Shown here: in pieces, positions 53,400-64,000 of the stretch
Layout of the letters: every line of letters begins with the position of its first letter
Numbering within the stretch: the stretch's first letter is position 1
From: Asterias rubens
Lineage: Eukaryota > Echinodermata > Asteroidea > Forcipulatida > Asteriidae
DNA: 64,000 nt
Assembly (NCBI RefSeq): GCF_902459465.1
Contig: NW_022985701.1
Coordinates: 1 to 64,000 of the forward strand
Direction: 5' to 3'
The notes under the pieces: model-generated
Told to the model about the DNA's origin: nothing
Databases searched by the model: none
Seen by the model: only the letters and a program-made list of their open reading frames with translations
Made by a program: the position numbers and the translations under genes

Positions 53400-54015
53400 C
53401 CGGAGGTGCTCTCATTGTTGTCCATGTCATTATGTTGTCCATGTCATTCTGTCATTGTTGCCCATGTCTGAGTTGCTGTCTGTCCATATTTCTGTCATTG
53501 GTGTCCATGTCGACTGAGTTGCTCTCATTGTTGTCCATATTTCTGTCATTGTTGTCCATGTCTATTGTTGTCCATATTCCTGTCATTGTTGCCCATGTCT
53601 GAGTTGCTGTCTGTCCATATTTCTGTCATTGGTGTCCATGTCGACTGAGTTGCTCTCATTGTTGTCCATATTTCTGTCATTGTTGTCCATGTCTATTGTT
53701 GTCCATATTCCTGTCATTGGTGTCCATGTCTGAGTTGCTGTCATTGTTGTCCATATTTCTGTCATTGTTGTCCCTGCTGAGTTGCTCTCAATGTTGTCCA
53801 CATTTCTGTCATTTTTGTCCATGTCTATTGTTGTCCAAATTTCTGTCATTGGTGTCCATGTCTGAGTTGCTGTCACTGTTGTCCATATTTCTGTCATTGT
53901 TGTCCATATGTCTGAGTTGCTGTCATTGTTGTCCATATTTCTGTCATTGTTGTCCATGTCTGATGAGTTTATTGTTGTCCGTATTTCTGTCATTGGTGTC
54001 CATGTCTGAGTTAAT
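53400..54015. repeat. 21/42-bp minisatellite open in several frames
   Basis: Units of TTGTCCATATTTCTGTCATTG and TTGTCCATGTCTGAGTTGCTG type. Unit length is a multiple of three, so both strands stay open for over 100 codons (the reverse strand would read repeats of MDNNDRN). Treated as a repeat, not a gene. Confidence 0.9.
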
Positions 54016-54329
54016 ATCATATATTGTCAAAAGGTGTTAATTTTTGCATCGGGGATATAGGCCTAAAGAATTTAATACTATTTGGTTTTTACCTTGGTGT
54101 ACTCGTAGTGCCTTTGTCACAGAACTCGGGAAAGTGAGTGCATCGGTTCGTGTAAAAGACAAAACTATCTTATTTAACTGAGACGGTGTTCACAATTTGA
54201 TTTGTAATGCCCCCCCCCCCCCATCCCCTCCCGCGACCCCAACTCGACGTTTACACATTATTGATAATGTGTTTCCACACAACTCTTACTGAGTATACAG
54301 TGTTTAATACACACTGGTTTATTTGGGGT

Positions 54330-54867
54330 TTAAAGGCAGTGGACGCTATTGGTAATGGGAGACTTTCTGGGACGATAGAGGGCAGCAGACTTACCGGGTA
54401 AATCCATTGTTCTCAGAATTATGCGCATGTTCAGAACTACGTAAACAATGGAAATTTACCCGGTATGTCTGCTGCCGCCTAGCGTTGGAAAGTCTCCTAT
54501 TGTCAAACACTAGCCTTCTCACTTGGTGTATCTCAACATATGCATAAAATAACTAACCTGTGAAAATTTGAGCTCAATCGGTTTAAAAGTTGCGAGATAA
54601 TAATGAAAGAAGAAAACACTCTAGTCACACGAAGTTGTGTGCGTTTAGATGGTTGATTTCGAGACCTCAAGTTCTAAATTTGAGGTCTCGAAATCAAATT
54701 CGTGGAAAATTACTTCTATCTCGAAAACTACTCCACTTCAGAGGGAGCCGTTTCTCACATGGTGTTATACTGCCAACCTCTCCCCATTACTCTTTACCAA
54801 GTGAGGTTTAATGCTAATCATTATTTTGAGTAATTACCAATGTCCAATAGTGTCCACTGCCTTTAAA
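54330..54867. mobile_element. MITE with a fold-back insertion
   Basis: GGCAGTGGACGCTATTGG start and AATAGTGTCCACTGCC end. Close to the left end a second palindromic element (about 54357-54503; GGAGACTTTC...GAAAGTCTCC, with TTACCGGGTAAATCCATTGT inverted) is inserted. Confidence 0.85.
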
Positions 54868-55499
54868 CAAAAACCATATTCATTATCTCACGATGCAAAA
54901 ATCAACAGCTAAAATGATGTTCACAATTTGATGTTTAACAGTCCCATTGCAACTCCACCCCAAAACTACGTCACTGATAATGTGTAATCTGTAAAAAAAA
55001 AATGGCTACTTTTATGGCTACGGCCGGAATGCCCAATATCTGATTCTTTATAATTGCCGCTGCAGCCATTGCCGTTGCAGCCTTAGCCGTCAGGTAGTAG
55101 CCAGAGCCGCTTGAATTGGAACAGTTTCAGTACACTGATTTAAGTGTGAAAAAAATAAAATAATAACAAGTGAATGAAAAGAAACAAAAAAATAATTGTT
55201 GAGACTGAAAGACGGTTGTTTTCTTGAATGGTTGATATACTTGTCCTTGTTCCCCTCAAACACACGTTTTTAAACCGGTTCATAAAGTGAAACCCAATTA
55301 GTATTTCGTTCATAAATGCAAAGCCATTGCAACACATGTTCTGATGGGTGCGCCACAATTACGAACTGTACGAGCAAAAATACATCACTGTTTTTTTTTT
55401 CTCTTTCTTTTTTACTCTCAATCATACATAGAAAAAGGAAAAAACCAAACATGCCTGAAAACGTCTTTACGGCCAGTACAACGCACCATGTTAAATTAC

Positions 55500-55800
55500 A
55501 TCTATAATTAATTGACCAGGCTATGGATTCGGAGGTGTGTTGCAGAGGGGTGGAAATTCCAGGGTCTATTAATAGGAAAATTATGACCATGCAGAAATTT
55601 GTTTGTTGACAACGGTTGAGTGCGGTTGCCACAACGAACGCTCTGGGCCAAATTTCATCAAGCCTTGCTAAGCAAAAACAGGTTACCAGCCAAAAGTCCA
55701 TAAAATTCAACACTGTTGCGACTGGTGACCCCCACATTATTTGTTTAGCAAAGAAATTTGACAAGCAGTATTTTCTGCTAAACAGCTTAATAAGATAATC
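55500..55800. repeat. Dispersed repeat (TTGCTTAGCAAGGCTTGATG type)
   Basis: Stretch with TGCTTAGCAAGGCTTGATGAAATT (reverse strand), GCAGAAAATACTGCTTGTC and GTCACCAGTCGCAAC. It looks like a dispersed repeat known to me from sea-star genomes; a 164-codon reverse frame over it is not regarded as a gene. Confidence 0.5.
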
Positions 55801-55844
55801 GAACCCTAGTGTGTGGCCATATTTTGCATTGAGTAGCTTAAAGG

Positions 55845-56075
55845 AACACGTTACACGTATTTAAAAAAAAGTCTCTCGAAATCCGAAAATCTGTTCCGTT
55901 GTAGTAGTAAAAGGAACACGTTGCCTTGGATCGGTCGGTCTTTGAAAAGCGTTTGTAACCGTTTGTTATGAAATGCATATGGTTAGAAAGATATTTAAAA
56001 AGTATAATACAATGATCCACACAAATTTGCCTCGAAATTGCGTGGTTTTCCTTTTACTTTGCGAACTAAGTCGTC
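55845..56075. mobile_element. Partial copy of the TTAA MITE family
   Basis: AAAGGAACACGTTGCCTTGGATCGGTCGG and AATTGCGTGGTTTTCCTTTTAC match the left half of 18982-19336. A short tandem fragment of the end (AAAGGAACACGTTACACG) precedes it. Confidence 0.75.
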
Positions 56076-56557
56076 TATGCCTAAAAGGCCTAAAAGGTCA
56101 CGTAACATTTTTGGGAAATTCAGTTTCCTCAAGTTTTATGAAGCATGACCGTTGTTTTTCTCTTCTTAAAATTTCTGCAAAAAATAGTGGTAACAAAAAT
56201 GATATGCTCATCTTCTGACAGGGCATAGTATTCCCTGTATGGGCAGAAATAAGATTACAATTATATACAATAGCAAAGTGTGTTTTAATAATGCAGTTGG
56301 TGAACATGAACTGTTTATTGAAGAATAGAATTGTATACAATGGCGTAGTTTTTTTTTATATAATGGTGTTGGTAACATGAGCTGTACGTTGAATATTACA
56401 TTTGACACTTACGACAGATTATTGTTGAATTAGGGTTTATCACGTATATTCATACATTCGTTATTTAAGAGGTATTACATCTGTGTTTATTGGAAGAGGA
56501 CGTTCTTAAATATATATAAATTTTAATCATGTTTGTATTTATTCAGAATAATGAATA

Positions 56558-56938
56558 TTAAAGACACTGGATACTATTGGTAATTGTCGAAGACCAGTCT
56601 TCTCACTTGATGTATCTCAACATATGCATAAAATAACAAACCTGTGAAAATGTTAGCTCAATTGGTCGTCGAAGTTGCGAGATAACTATGAAAGAAAACA
56701 TACCCTTGTCACACGAAGAATTGTGTGCCTACAGATGCTTGATTTCGAGACCTCAAGTTCTAAATCTGGGGTCTCGAAATCAAATTTCTTTCTCTTTTTC
56801 GAAAACTACGTCACTTCAGAGGGAGCCGTTTCTCACAATGTTTTATAAAATCAACCCCTCCCCATTACTCGTTACCAATTAAGGTTTTATGCCAATAATT
56901 ATTTTGAGTAATTACCAATAGTGTCCACTGCCTTTAAA
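56558..56938. mobile_element. MITE, ACACTGGATACTATTGG variant
   Basis: TTAAAGACACTGGATACTATTGG left end and CCAATAGTGTCCACTGCCTTTAA right end, with the inner GATTTCGAGACCTCA palindrome. Confidence 0.85.
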
Positions 56939-57360
56939 TATCAACAAAAGAATGTTTGTATCAAATTGTTTTTACATCTCATAGTTGGTTTTAGAAATGT
57001 ATACACATGTAGAACATGTTAGAAATGTAGACAATATCTTAACTCTGATTGGGTTTGCAATAACTAAACAATTGAGAACAATACTACAAAAAAAACAGAC
57101 TTTTAGAAACTTTCGTCATGCGAAAATGTTTAAAGTGCTTAGGAAACTCATTTTCGTCAAGTTTGAAGCAAGCATGCAGTCATTGTTTTTCAAATATCTG
57201 CATAACTTAGTAGTAAATTTGCCATAAAGTGCCTATAAATATTTGCAATAAAATAAGATTATAATTGTCTACAATAGCATAATGTTTTTTTTAAATATAA
57301 TGTAGCTGGTGAAATGAACTGTACGTTGTGTATTACTCTATGCATTAAACAGATTGACAG

Positions 57361-57733
57361 TTTAAAGCCATTGGACCCTTTCGGTGAACAGTATTGTCCA
57401 AGGCCCACACTTCGTGTATCACAACTTATATATAAAATAACAAACCTGTGAAAATTTGGGCTTAATCGGTCATCGGAGTCGGGAGAAAATAACGGAAAAA
57501 CTCACCCTTGTATCCGCGCGTTTCGCCGTGTCATGACATGTGTTTAAAATAAATCCGTAATTCTCGTTAACGAGAATTGATATTGTTTTACTGTTTTCTC
57601 AAAAAGTAAAGCATTTCATGGAATAATATTTCAAGAGAAGAATTTCACCACTACCTTCTGTAAACCCTGTAAGTTATTTGTAAATCTGTGAACTTTTTTT
57701 GTTCCTGTACCGAAAGGGTCCAATGGCTTTAAG
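57361..57733. mobile_element. MITE, GCCATTGGACCCTTTCGGT type
   Basis: TTAAAGCCATTGGACCCTTTCGGT left end and ACCGAAAGGGTCCAATGGCTTTAA right end. Same overall design as the other family (AACAAACCTGTGAAAATTTG core) but distinct termini. Confidence 0.85.
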
Positions 57734-57774
57734 GTTAAAACTAGGGGGTATGACTTGTGTAAAATTATTCATTG

Positions 57775-58130
57775 CTAAAGGCACTGGACACGTTTGGTAA
57801 TTGCTCATTGGTGTGTCCAAACATACATGCATTAAATAACAAACCTGTGGAAATTTGGGCTCAATACTGGTCATCGAAGTTGCAAGAGAATAAATTAACT
57901 TTGTTGCATAACTTTGTGTGCTTTTAGATGCATAATATAAAGCTTCAGGCCTGAAGGTCTTTTATTAATTGGGTGAGAAATTACCCTCTTTCTCATAAAG
58001 ACTACTAATAGTGGCAGCCGTTTCACATAATGCATTATACTATCAACATCTCCCCATTGCTCGTTACCAAGTAAGTTTTTATGCTACTAATCATTTTGAA
58101 TAATTACCAATAGTGTCCAGTGCCTTTAAA
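57775..58130. mobile_element. MITE, GGCACTGGACACGTTTGG type
   Basis: TAAAGGCACTGGACACGTTTGG left end and CCAATAGTGTCCAGTGCCTTTAA right end. Lies only about 40 bp from the previous element. Confidence 0.85.
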
Positions 58131-58310
58131 GAGACTTATCTGTGTTTGGTGGAAGAGGAGATTCATTTCTACCTTCTAGTTTTGAAATATACAATGCAAC
58201 TAGAATGATGTGATCATTTCATTGGTTATTGTCAAACCAGCCTTGACCTAGTTAGTATAAAGTGAGTCAAAGTGACCCGGATTCGAAGTCCCATGGGGCC
58301 AGGGGCCGAT

Positions 58311-58450
58311 TTCACAAAGATCTAAAATTGATCGTGACTGCAAATCAATCGTAGTTGCTTAGTAAAGTGTGATGTCACAATTCAAATCACTATGGTGATA
58401 CTGAAAATTTGTGTTGCGATGAATTTTATTGCTTTGTGAAATCGGCCCCT
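58311..58450. mobile_element. Small MITE in gene D 3' UTR repeat
   Basis: GGGCCGATTTCACAAAG and CTTTGTGAAATCGGCCC ends, inserted into the GTGACCCGG fold-back shared by the receptor 3' UTRs. A scrap of its right end is also in introns of B (near 28545-28595) and C (near 46265-46320). Confidence 0.8.
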
Positions 58451-58768
58451 GACCCACTTGCTGAGTTCGAAAAGTGGTTAAACATGTGTTTCTAACGAAG
58501 ATTATGCGTCATTTTGTTCTGTTTCTGGATAATTTTGACACAGATCCCGGGTCAATGACCCATTCTGGGTCAAGCCCGAAGGGACACGAATCGGGATTCT
58601 GACCCGGATAAGTATTATAACTAATTTCTACTCTATAAAAACCATGCATCTAGTTTTTTGACAGGAATGTTATAATTGCATTGAACCAGCAGAGCGTCAA
58701 AAGACTCTTTTGGATGGGCCAACATCACATCGTGTTGTTTTTTTCTGGTGAGAGTTGGCAGCAAAGTC

Positions 58769-61700
58769 TCACAGTTTCTCGTCCTCATCCCTTATCTTTG
58801 TCACCTCGTATATATTTTCGTCCAGATCACCCAGATCGATGTAATCCTTTAAAAAAAACAGGAAATCGGGTTTAAAATGTTTGAAATGGTGTTTAAAGAT
58901 GCTATGTCAGATTTTTTGCCGTTTTGACCCACAAATTTTGATTTAAAATTCATTAGGTATTTTGATGGGGGTCGAGAAAGTTACAAGCTTTCATTTGATC
59001 CATTGCTCGAAAAAGTCCGCCAATTATTAGTAGCAGTGAAATGAAGGGCTCAAAATTAGTTTTTGTCGGGATCCGGACAATATATCACGTGACCAACTCT
59101 TATGTGTTTTACAAGAAACGTTTTAAACTTTTGTCATGGTTCCTGACCATTAAAAGTAAAAGTTAAACGTTTTTTCGTTAGAGCGGGTGATACTCTTTGA
59201 AATACCATTCACCCGAGGCGTGAGCTCAGCTTCACGTTGGTTTGCACCACTAACAAGACCAAAGAAAAGGACCAACACTAATTCTAATTATTGAGAATAA
59301 TTCTCGACTATATTTCAAGTTCTTTTATAAAGTGATGTCTTGGGTTTTTTTAAACACAAGATATGGTATTTCATGATTTTATTTCGTGCTGAAGAATAAT
59401 CAATGAATGAAAAAGAACTTGAACTCAATACAAGTTATTGTGTGAAATGGTAAATAATTAATGTTGTTTAAAAGTAGTAGGTTAAATCTGGGGATTGTTG
59501 GAGAAACACTGATCCGCGGCTTGAGAACAGAATTGCTTAAAGGCAGTGGACACTATTGGTAATTACTCAAAATAATTAATAGCATAAAACCTTTCTTGGT
59601 GACGAGTAATGGGGATAGGTTGATGGTATAAAACAATGTGAGAAACGGCTCCCTCTGAAGTGCCATAATTTGATTTCGAGACCTCAGATTTAGAACTTGA
59701 GGTCTCAAAATCAACCATCTAAACGCACACAACTTCGTGCGACAAGGGTGTTTTTTCTTTCATTATTATCTTGCAACTTCGATGACCGATTGAGCTCAAA
59801 TTTTCACAGGTTTGTTATTTTATGCATATGTTGAGAAACACCAACTGTGAAGGCTAGTCTTTGACAATTACCAATAGTGTCCATTGCCTTTAAGTCATCC
59901 ACTTGGGAGTCATGCCACCACTACCCTTTCCTAAAATCAGAATTTTGAAGATTACCGCTTCATTTGCCAGACTCTTCTCCAACTGTTTGAAGAGACTACG
60001 GAAAGTTGGTCTCTTGTTTGGATTTTGAAGCCAACAGCTGCTCATCATGGAGTATCTGATGATCAACATCAAAAGAAGTTTAGAAAAACTAGTGAATATT
60101 AAGTTATTCACGGGAACTTTAAGATTTGATGATCGATATTCAATTCTGCCTATGTTTGTCTCGCCATTCTTATTATGTAAAGAAAGCTCAAGCTGGCCTT
60201 TCACTTACAGCTCTTTCTTGCAGTGACTTGGTTTAGGCATACGGTAGCCCTCCTTGAGTTGGGCAACCATTGTCTTTGCAGTCATGAGTCGATATGGCTT
60301 CGCACCTATTATCAATTAGATATGCAAATTCATGTTAAACTTATTTGGAGGTGTGTATGAAATTGTTTAAGTTGAATCGTAGAAAAATAAATTTAATTGA
60401 TTAGATAAATTATATCGTAGAAAGGAACGTTTACTCACACAAAAACTACTGTTAGCAATAGACCCGATGTTTTGCCAACCGAAGTTGAAACACTATGGAA
60501 AAGCCATCGTAACAAAACAAAAACAGATGGCAACAATTTGTAACAAAATGTGTTGAATTTGTCGGATACAAAGCAACCATTCATAATAGATATTTCATCT
60601 TACTGAATAATGAATTTGGTCAGAACATCTTTTAATACAATTGTATGTTTGTTAATGTTCGGCCGTCCATGCCAAGCAGCGAGGCATGTTAACCAACAAT
60701 GGAAACATCTAATTGGTTACTTTTGTATGAACATCGGGTGTTACATTATTTTCTTAAGTTCTTGTTTTGAAACGAAACTTTAATTTTAATGTAACTGACA
60801 GCAGAGAAGGTTTCTAACTGATTTCGTCCTCTATATCATAATCATCTCACCAAGAGTAACGATCTCCCAAAGGAGAATCCCAAAAGACCATACGTCACTC
60901 TCTGTTGTGTACACGTCATCAAGAAGGGATTCCAGTGCCATCCAGCGCATGGGCAGAACTCCCTGCAACGCAGAATAGAAACAAAACATAACATTCTCCT
61001 TTCCGATTTCAAACCCATGTAATGTGAAGATCAAATTACAAAGGAACAAACATCGTGTTGACTGATTACCTCTGATTCCCGCTGGTAGATGCGGACATTC
61101 ATGACGTCACGGGCCAGTCCAAAGTCAGCCACCTTTATACAGACCATGTCTTCACTTACCAGAACGTTACGGGCAGCCAGATCACGATGGATACACTGAG
61201 GGGTCGAGAAAGAATTACAACTTATGACTCAAAATACATCAATAACACAATTTCCGCATTATGTCAGTTTGTTCTTCGTTCAAAAATCAACACGTGACGT
61301 CAGTATGACGCAGATCCTCTTATCGTAGAATATTTCATCAGTTATTGACAACAGTCCAAAATGATCGAAGCTTATTCTGCAGTACCAAACAATCACCCCC
61401 ATTTTACTAAAGTCACAAATACATAGCAGCCTTTTTCAATAATTGCAAGTTATTTATAAAAAATTATCTCACCTTTTGTGACGACAAGAAGGCCATTCCA
61501 CTTGCCACATCTCTGGCAAACTTGATCAATGTCTTAGAGAGTGATTTACGTTTACCACGTATGTTGAAGTAACCTGCTCCAGAATCTTCGGATCTACATC
61601 CAATCAGAACATTCTTAAGGTCACCTTTACTGAGATATTCAACGATGACGTAGATGGGATCTGATGATAGAAACAAACATGGATACCAAGAATCGGTAAA

Positions 61701-64000
61701 TACTGCAATCAAACTTCAAAACTCTTGCTTAAGAGCCTTCGGGTGTTTTAATGTGTGTACCTAAAGTCACTTCCTGAAAACCTCAGGGAAATACACAACA
61801 TCTCCATTTTTCAGCAGCAACTAAAGGCACACCTGTTCACACTTGCTTTCTCTATCCACTTGAGAATTCTCTCTTTTCCATCTTGACCGGCGACTTTAAA
61901 GTGTTTTACACCAGATTTAGTGCGCCTTTATAAATGCTTTGTATATTATAACTATTATTTATTATTCAAAATAGATGTCATTAGTTAAACCAAAGGAGTG
62001 GAATATTTAATCAAAATATACAACTTTCACCCCTTGCATGTTCTTCTACGTTTTCGTCAGCCAAAAAATATCCCTTACTACTAGTTTTTTGTCCACCATG
62101 TGACAACACTGCATCAGCCTCGTCCCTGTAAATGGATATAAACCAAGAGTGATGCTCGAACTAAACGAGGTTGGAATGTGACAACTCAGATGGAGTATAC
62201 TAAGTCAGCCATTTTGAACTGATGGTGTTAAGATGCTACTAAAATGTCTCATTTGTCAATCGTTAGACTTGAGATGAGCAAACTGTTTTCATTATGTGTT
62301 GTTATTTACCTTTCTCTACACAGTATCCCAATAGATTGACCACGTGTGGATGTGAACCCACTTTCTTCATCAGGTCCAACTCCTGCAGGAGGCCGGTCTT
62401 TGCTTGTCCTTCGGCACCATCTACAAAATTTAAACCTTGGATGTATTTTTTTTGTTTTTATTCGAAAACAACTAATATCGTACTTTAAACAAAGTGTCTG
62501 CTATTGCTATACTATGGATTAACTTAACCATGCAAAATGTCTAATGTGCAAATCCCGCTATAGTGACTTTTGGGGAACTAACGGTTGCACCCGCATTTCT
62601 TTAACGATTGAAAGACGTTCTTTATCGTTTGACAGACACAAATGTTTTAGTGGTTCCCAATGTTTAAATACACGCAAGACTTGTACCATGTCTATTGTTG
62701 AACTAGTAAATGACGTCACTTTACTAACTTTTCAGTGTTTTGATGGCAACCTTGGTGCGATTCCCATCTCCCATAATCCCTTGCGCTGTACCGAGAAGCA
62801 CTCTCCCGAACGCACCTCGCCCAATCTCGTTCTCGAACACTATGAGATCTCGCGAGAATGACAATTCGGGTCCTACATTGCCATACGGCGCTTCTTTTGG
62901 TAGAGTGGAAACGTCCGCCATTGTATCTTCTCTTATGCTTTCGTATACAACAGGCGTGGTAATCACGTTCATTTGAACATCTGAAAGGAATTAAACAATG
63001 TTTAGTCATGATTTAAAGTTTTAAAACAAATATGTAATTAATATATAGCCTAGTTTATACCCAAAAAAAAATGTTGGCGCATCTTTAGGCTCATTCAACC
63101 CGGGGGACATTTTATTATTCTCTGAGGTACTTTCATAGGCCCTTTTCGAATCCACGGTGTCGGCTTTGGATTCGGCTTCAGGCTCCGTTCTCTCGTCTGA
63201 TGCCCTGAGCGCGTACGCAAAGCACGCGCAATTTATTGTCGAAACATCCGCGGGCCAAGCTAGCCTGAGCATAATATGGAGCCGAAGCCGTGGTTTTAAA
63301 AAAGGGCCTTAGACAACTATCCATACAATTTCAGAGGCGTGTAACCAATTTACCCATTTTTTGTTGATTGTTAATAGTTTAACAAAAGAAAGCTCCACGT
63401 TTCATAAAGAAGTTCATAAAAAGTATACTTGGAATGCTTGATTACCTGGTTGGTTGTTCTTGTTAACCGAAGGGCCAGCAAGAGGTATATGTCGATTTCT
63501 GGGCGGTTCTGTAGACATCTCGTAGTGCCTGGGATTTGTTTTAGAAGTGATATAATCGATAAATAATTATTCCCCTTTTCACAAAGTTTATTTCATAATA
63601 GTGTTACATTCTTTATTGTGCCTTTATTTTATGTAATTTCGAACACTGAGTGCACGCCCCCCTACAACACGCCGTTCGTCAAGAAGAAATTAATATCAAT
63701 GTTTTAAAATGGCAATGTGTATTAGAACTTTCATCAAAAAGATATTTAAAAAAATATTTTTCGAGATTTCACGAGGCTGCTTTCAATCTCAAATCCACAT
63801 ATGAAAATAAATCTCATGGAATGTGTGTTTTTGTTCACTCATGTGAAAGACGTCATGTTTACCCATCGTCGCCATCTATGATATCCTTGTCTGGTCTCTG
63901 CGTCGACCTGTCACGATGACGTCTAATCAAGACCACGATGACAGTGATGACAGCTACATCTCCGATGACAATACCGCCCGTAAGGGCTACAGAAGCATAC
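58769..64000 (-). CDS. Receptor tyrosine kinase D, 3' part (runs off window)
   Basis: Reverse-strand exons, in coding order: 64000-63863 (partial TM), 63528-63446, 62980-62729, 62420-62310, 61660-61473, 61195-61070, 60962-60851, 60305-60209, 60055-59956, 58846-58769. Lengths and phases equal A-C except kinase exon 4, which has one extra codon (VCIKVADFG against VCKVADFG). [27 protein letters not shown] and [12 protein letters not shown] intact. The tail reads [15 protein letters not shown]...DEKL-stop. The TM segment [20 protein letters not shown] contains an Asp. It is the most diverged kinase of the four. Ig exons must lie past position 64000. Confidence 0.85.
59537..59893. mobile_element. 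MITE in gene D last intron
   Basis: TTAAAGGCAGTGGACACTATTGG and CCAATAGTGTCCATTGCCTTTAA, full-length apart from a short internal deletion. Confidence 0.85.
63071..63142 (-). pseudogene. Remnant of a duplicated kinase exon 1
   Basis: The reverse strand reads [22 protein letters not shown], matching YESISENKMAAGSKAPKDA of the A-C exon. It lies just upstream of the true gene D exon (62980-62729), has no glycine loop and is followed by a poly-T run. A relic of exon duplication or conversion. Confidence 0.65.

Noticed and set aside
53583-54020. 145-codon reverse frame and overlapping forward frames with Asn/Asp or Leu/Ser repeats
   Set aside because: Product of a minisatellite whose unit is a multiple of three; both strands are open, which is typical of repeats and not of a gene.
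55270-55764. 164-codon reverse-strand open frame
   Set aside because: It lies over a dispersed repeat and low-complexity sequence, shows no domain I can recognise, and has no splice context.

Overview
The window is animal nuclear DNA: split genes with GT-AG introns, signal-peptide/Ig/transmembrane/tyrosine-kinase proteins, and very many small fold-back transposons. The dispersed element that begins AAAGGCAGTGGACACTATTGG and ends in its inverted copy is one I associate with echinoderm, probably sea-star, genomes. The taxon is therefore an inference from remembered repeats, not something tested here.

The main content is a cluster of four paralogous receptor tyrosine kinases (called A, B, C and D here). 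A (12.4-19.6 kb, + strand, 5' part not found), B (21.9-31.0 kb, +) and C (37.2-49.6 kb, +) lie head to tail. D (58.8-64.0 kb, - strand, cut by the window end) faces C tail to tail. For B and C I could assemble full models from splice sites: leader exon, three Ig exons, Ser/Thr stalk, TM exon, juxtamembrane exon, seven kinase exons, and for C a short tyrosine-containing tail. Exon lengths and phases match between paralogues and the sums are divisible by three (B about 733 aa, C about 753 aa). The kinase cores keep the glycine loop, [15 protein letters not shown] and CW....RP motifs.

The most interesting structure is at the 5' end of gene C. The segment holding the putative promoter, the leader exon and the start of intron 1 is repeated as 1,007-bp head-to-tail units (four leader exons). 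The last unit is split by a 2.78-kb TGT...ACA transposon with a 4-bp CCGT target duplication. B and C are almost identical from Ig2 onwards, but their first, V-like Ig exon and its flanking introns are very different, so one variable outer domain sits on a conserved signalling chassis. Gene B has lost the acceptor AG of the final exon. Gene A has a different TM exon joined to a nearly identical kinase.

Region by region: 1-5.3 kb is a head-to-tail array of about 1.55-kb Helitron-like elements with internal Ets/nuclear-receptor-like motifs. 5.3-12.3 kb holds repeats, tandem arrays and a degenerate tRNA-like sequence. 12.4-20.2 kb is gene A. 20.2-21.9 kb carries a tRNA-Leu-like sequence and the gene B promoter region. 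21.9-32.3 kb is gene B. 33.5-40.4 kb is the leader array and transposon. 40.4-50.1 kb is the body of gene C. 51.8-52.9 kb (-) is an intronless 373-aa gene with a ubiquitin-like domain and a possible ADP-ribosyltransferase-like C-terminus. 53.3-54.0 kb holds minisatellites. 54.3-58.5 kb is dense in MITEs. 58.8-64.0 kb is gene D.
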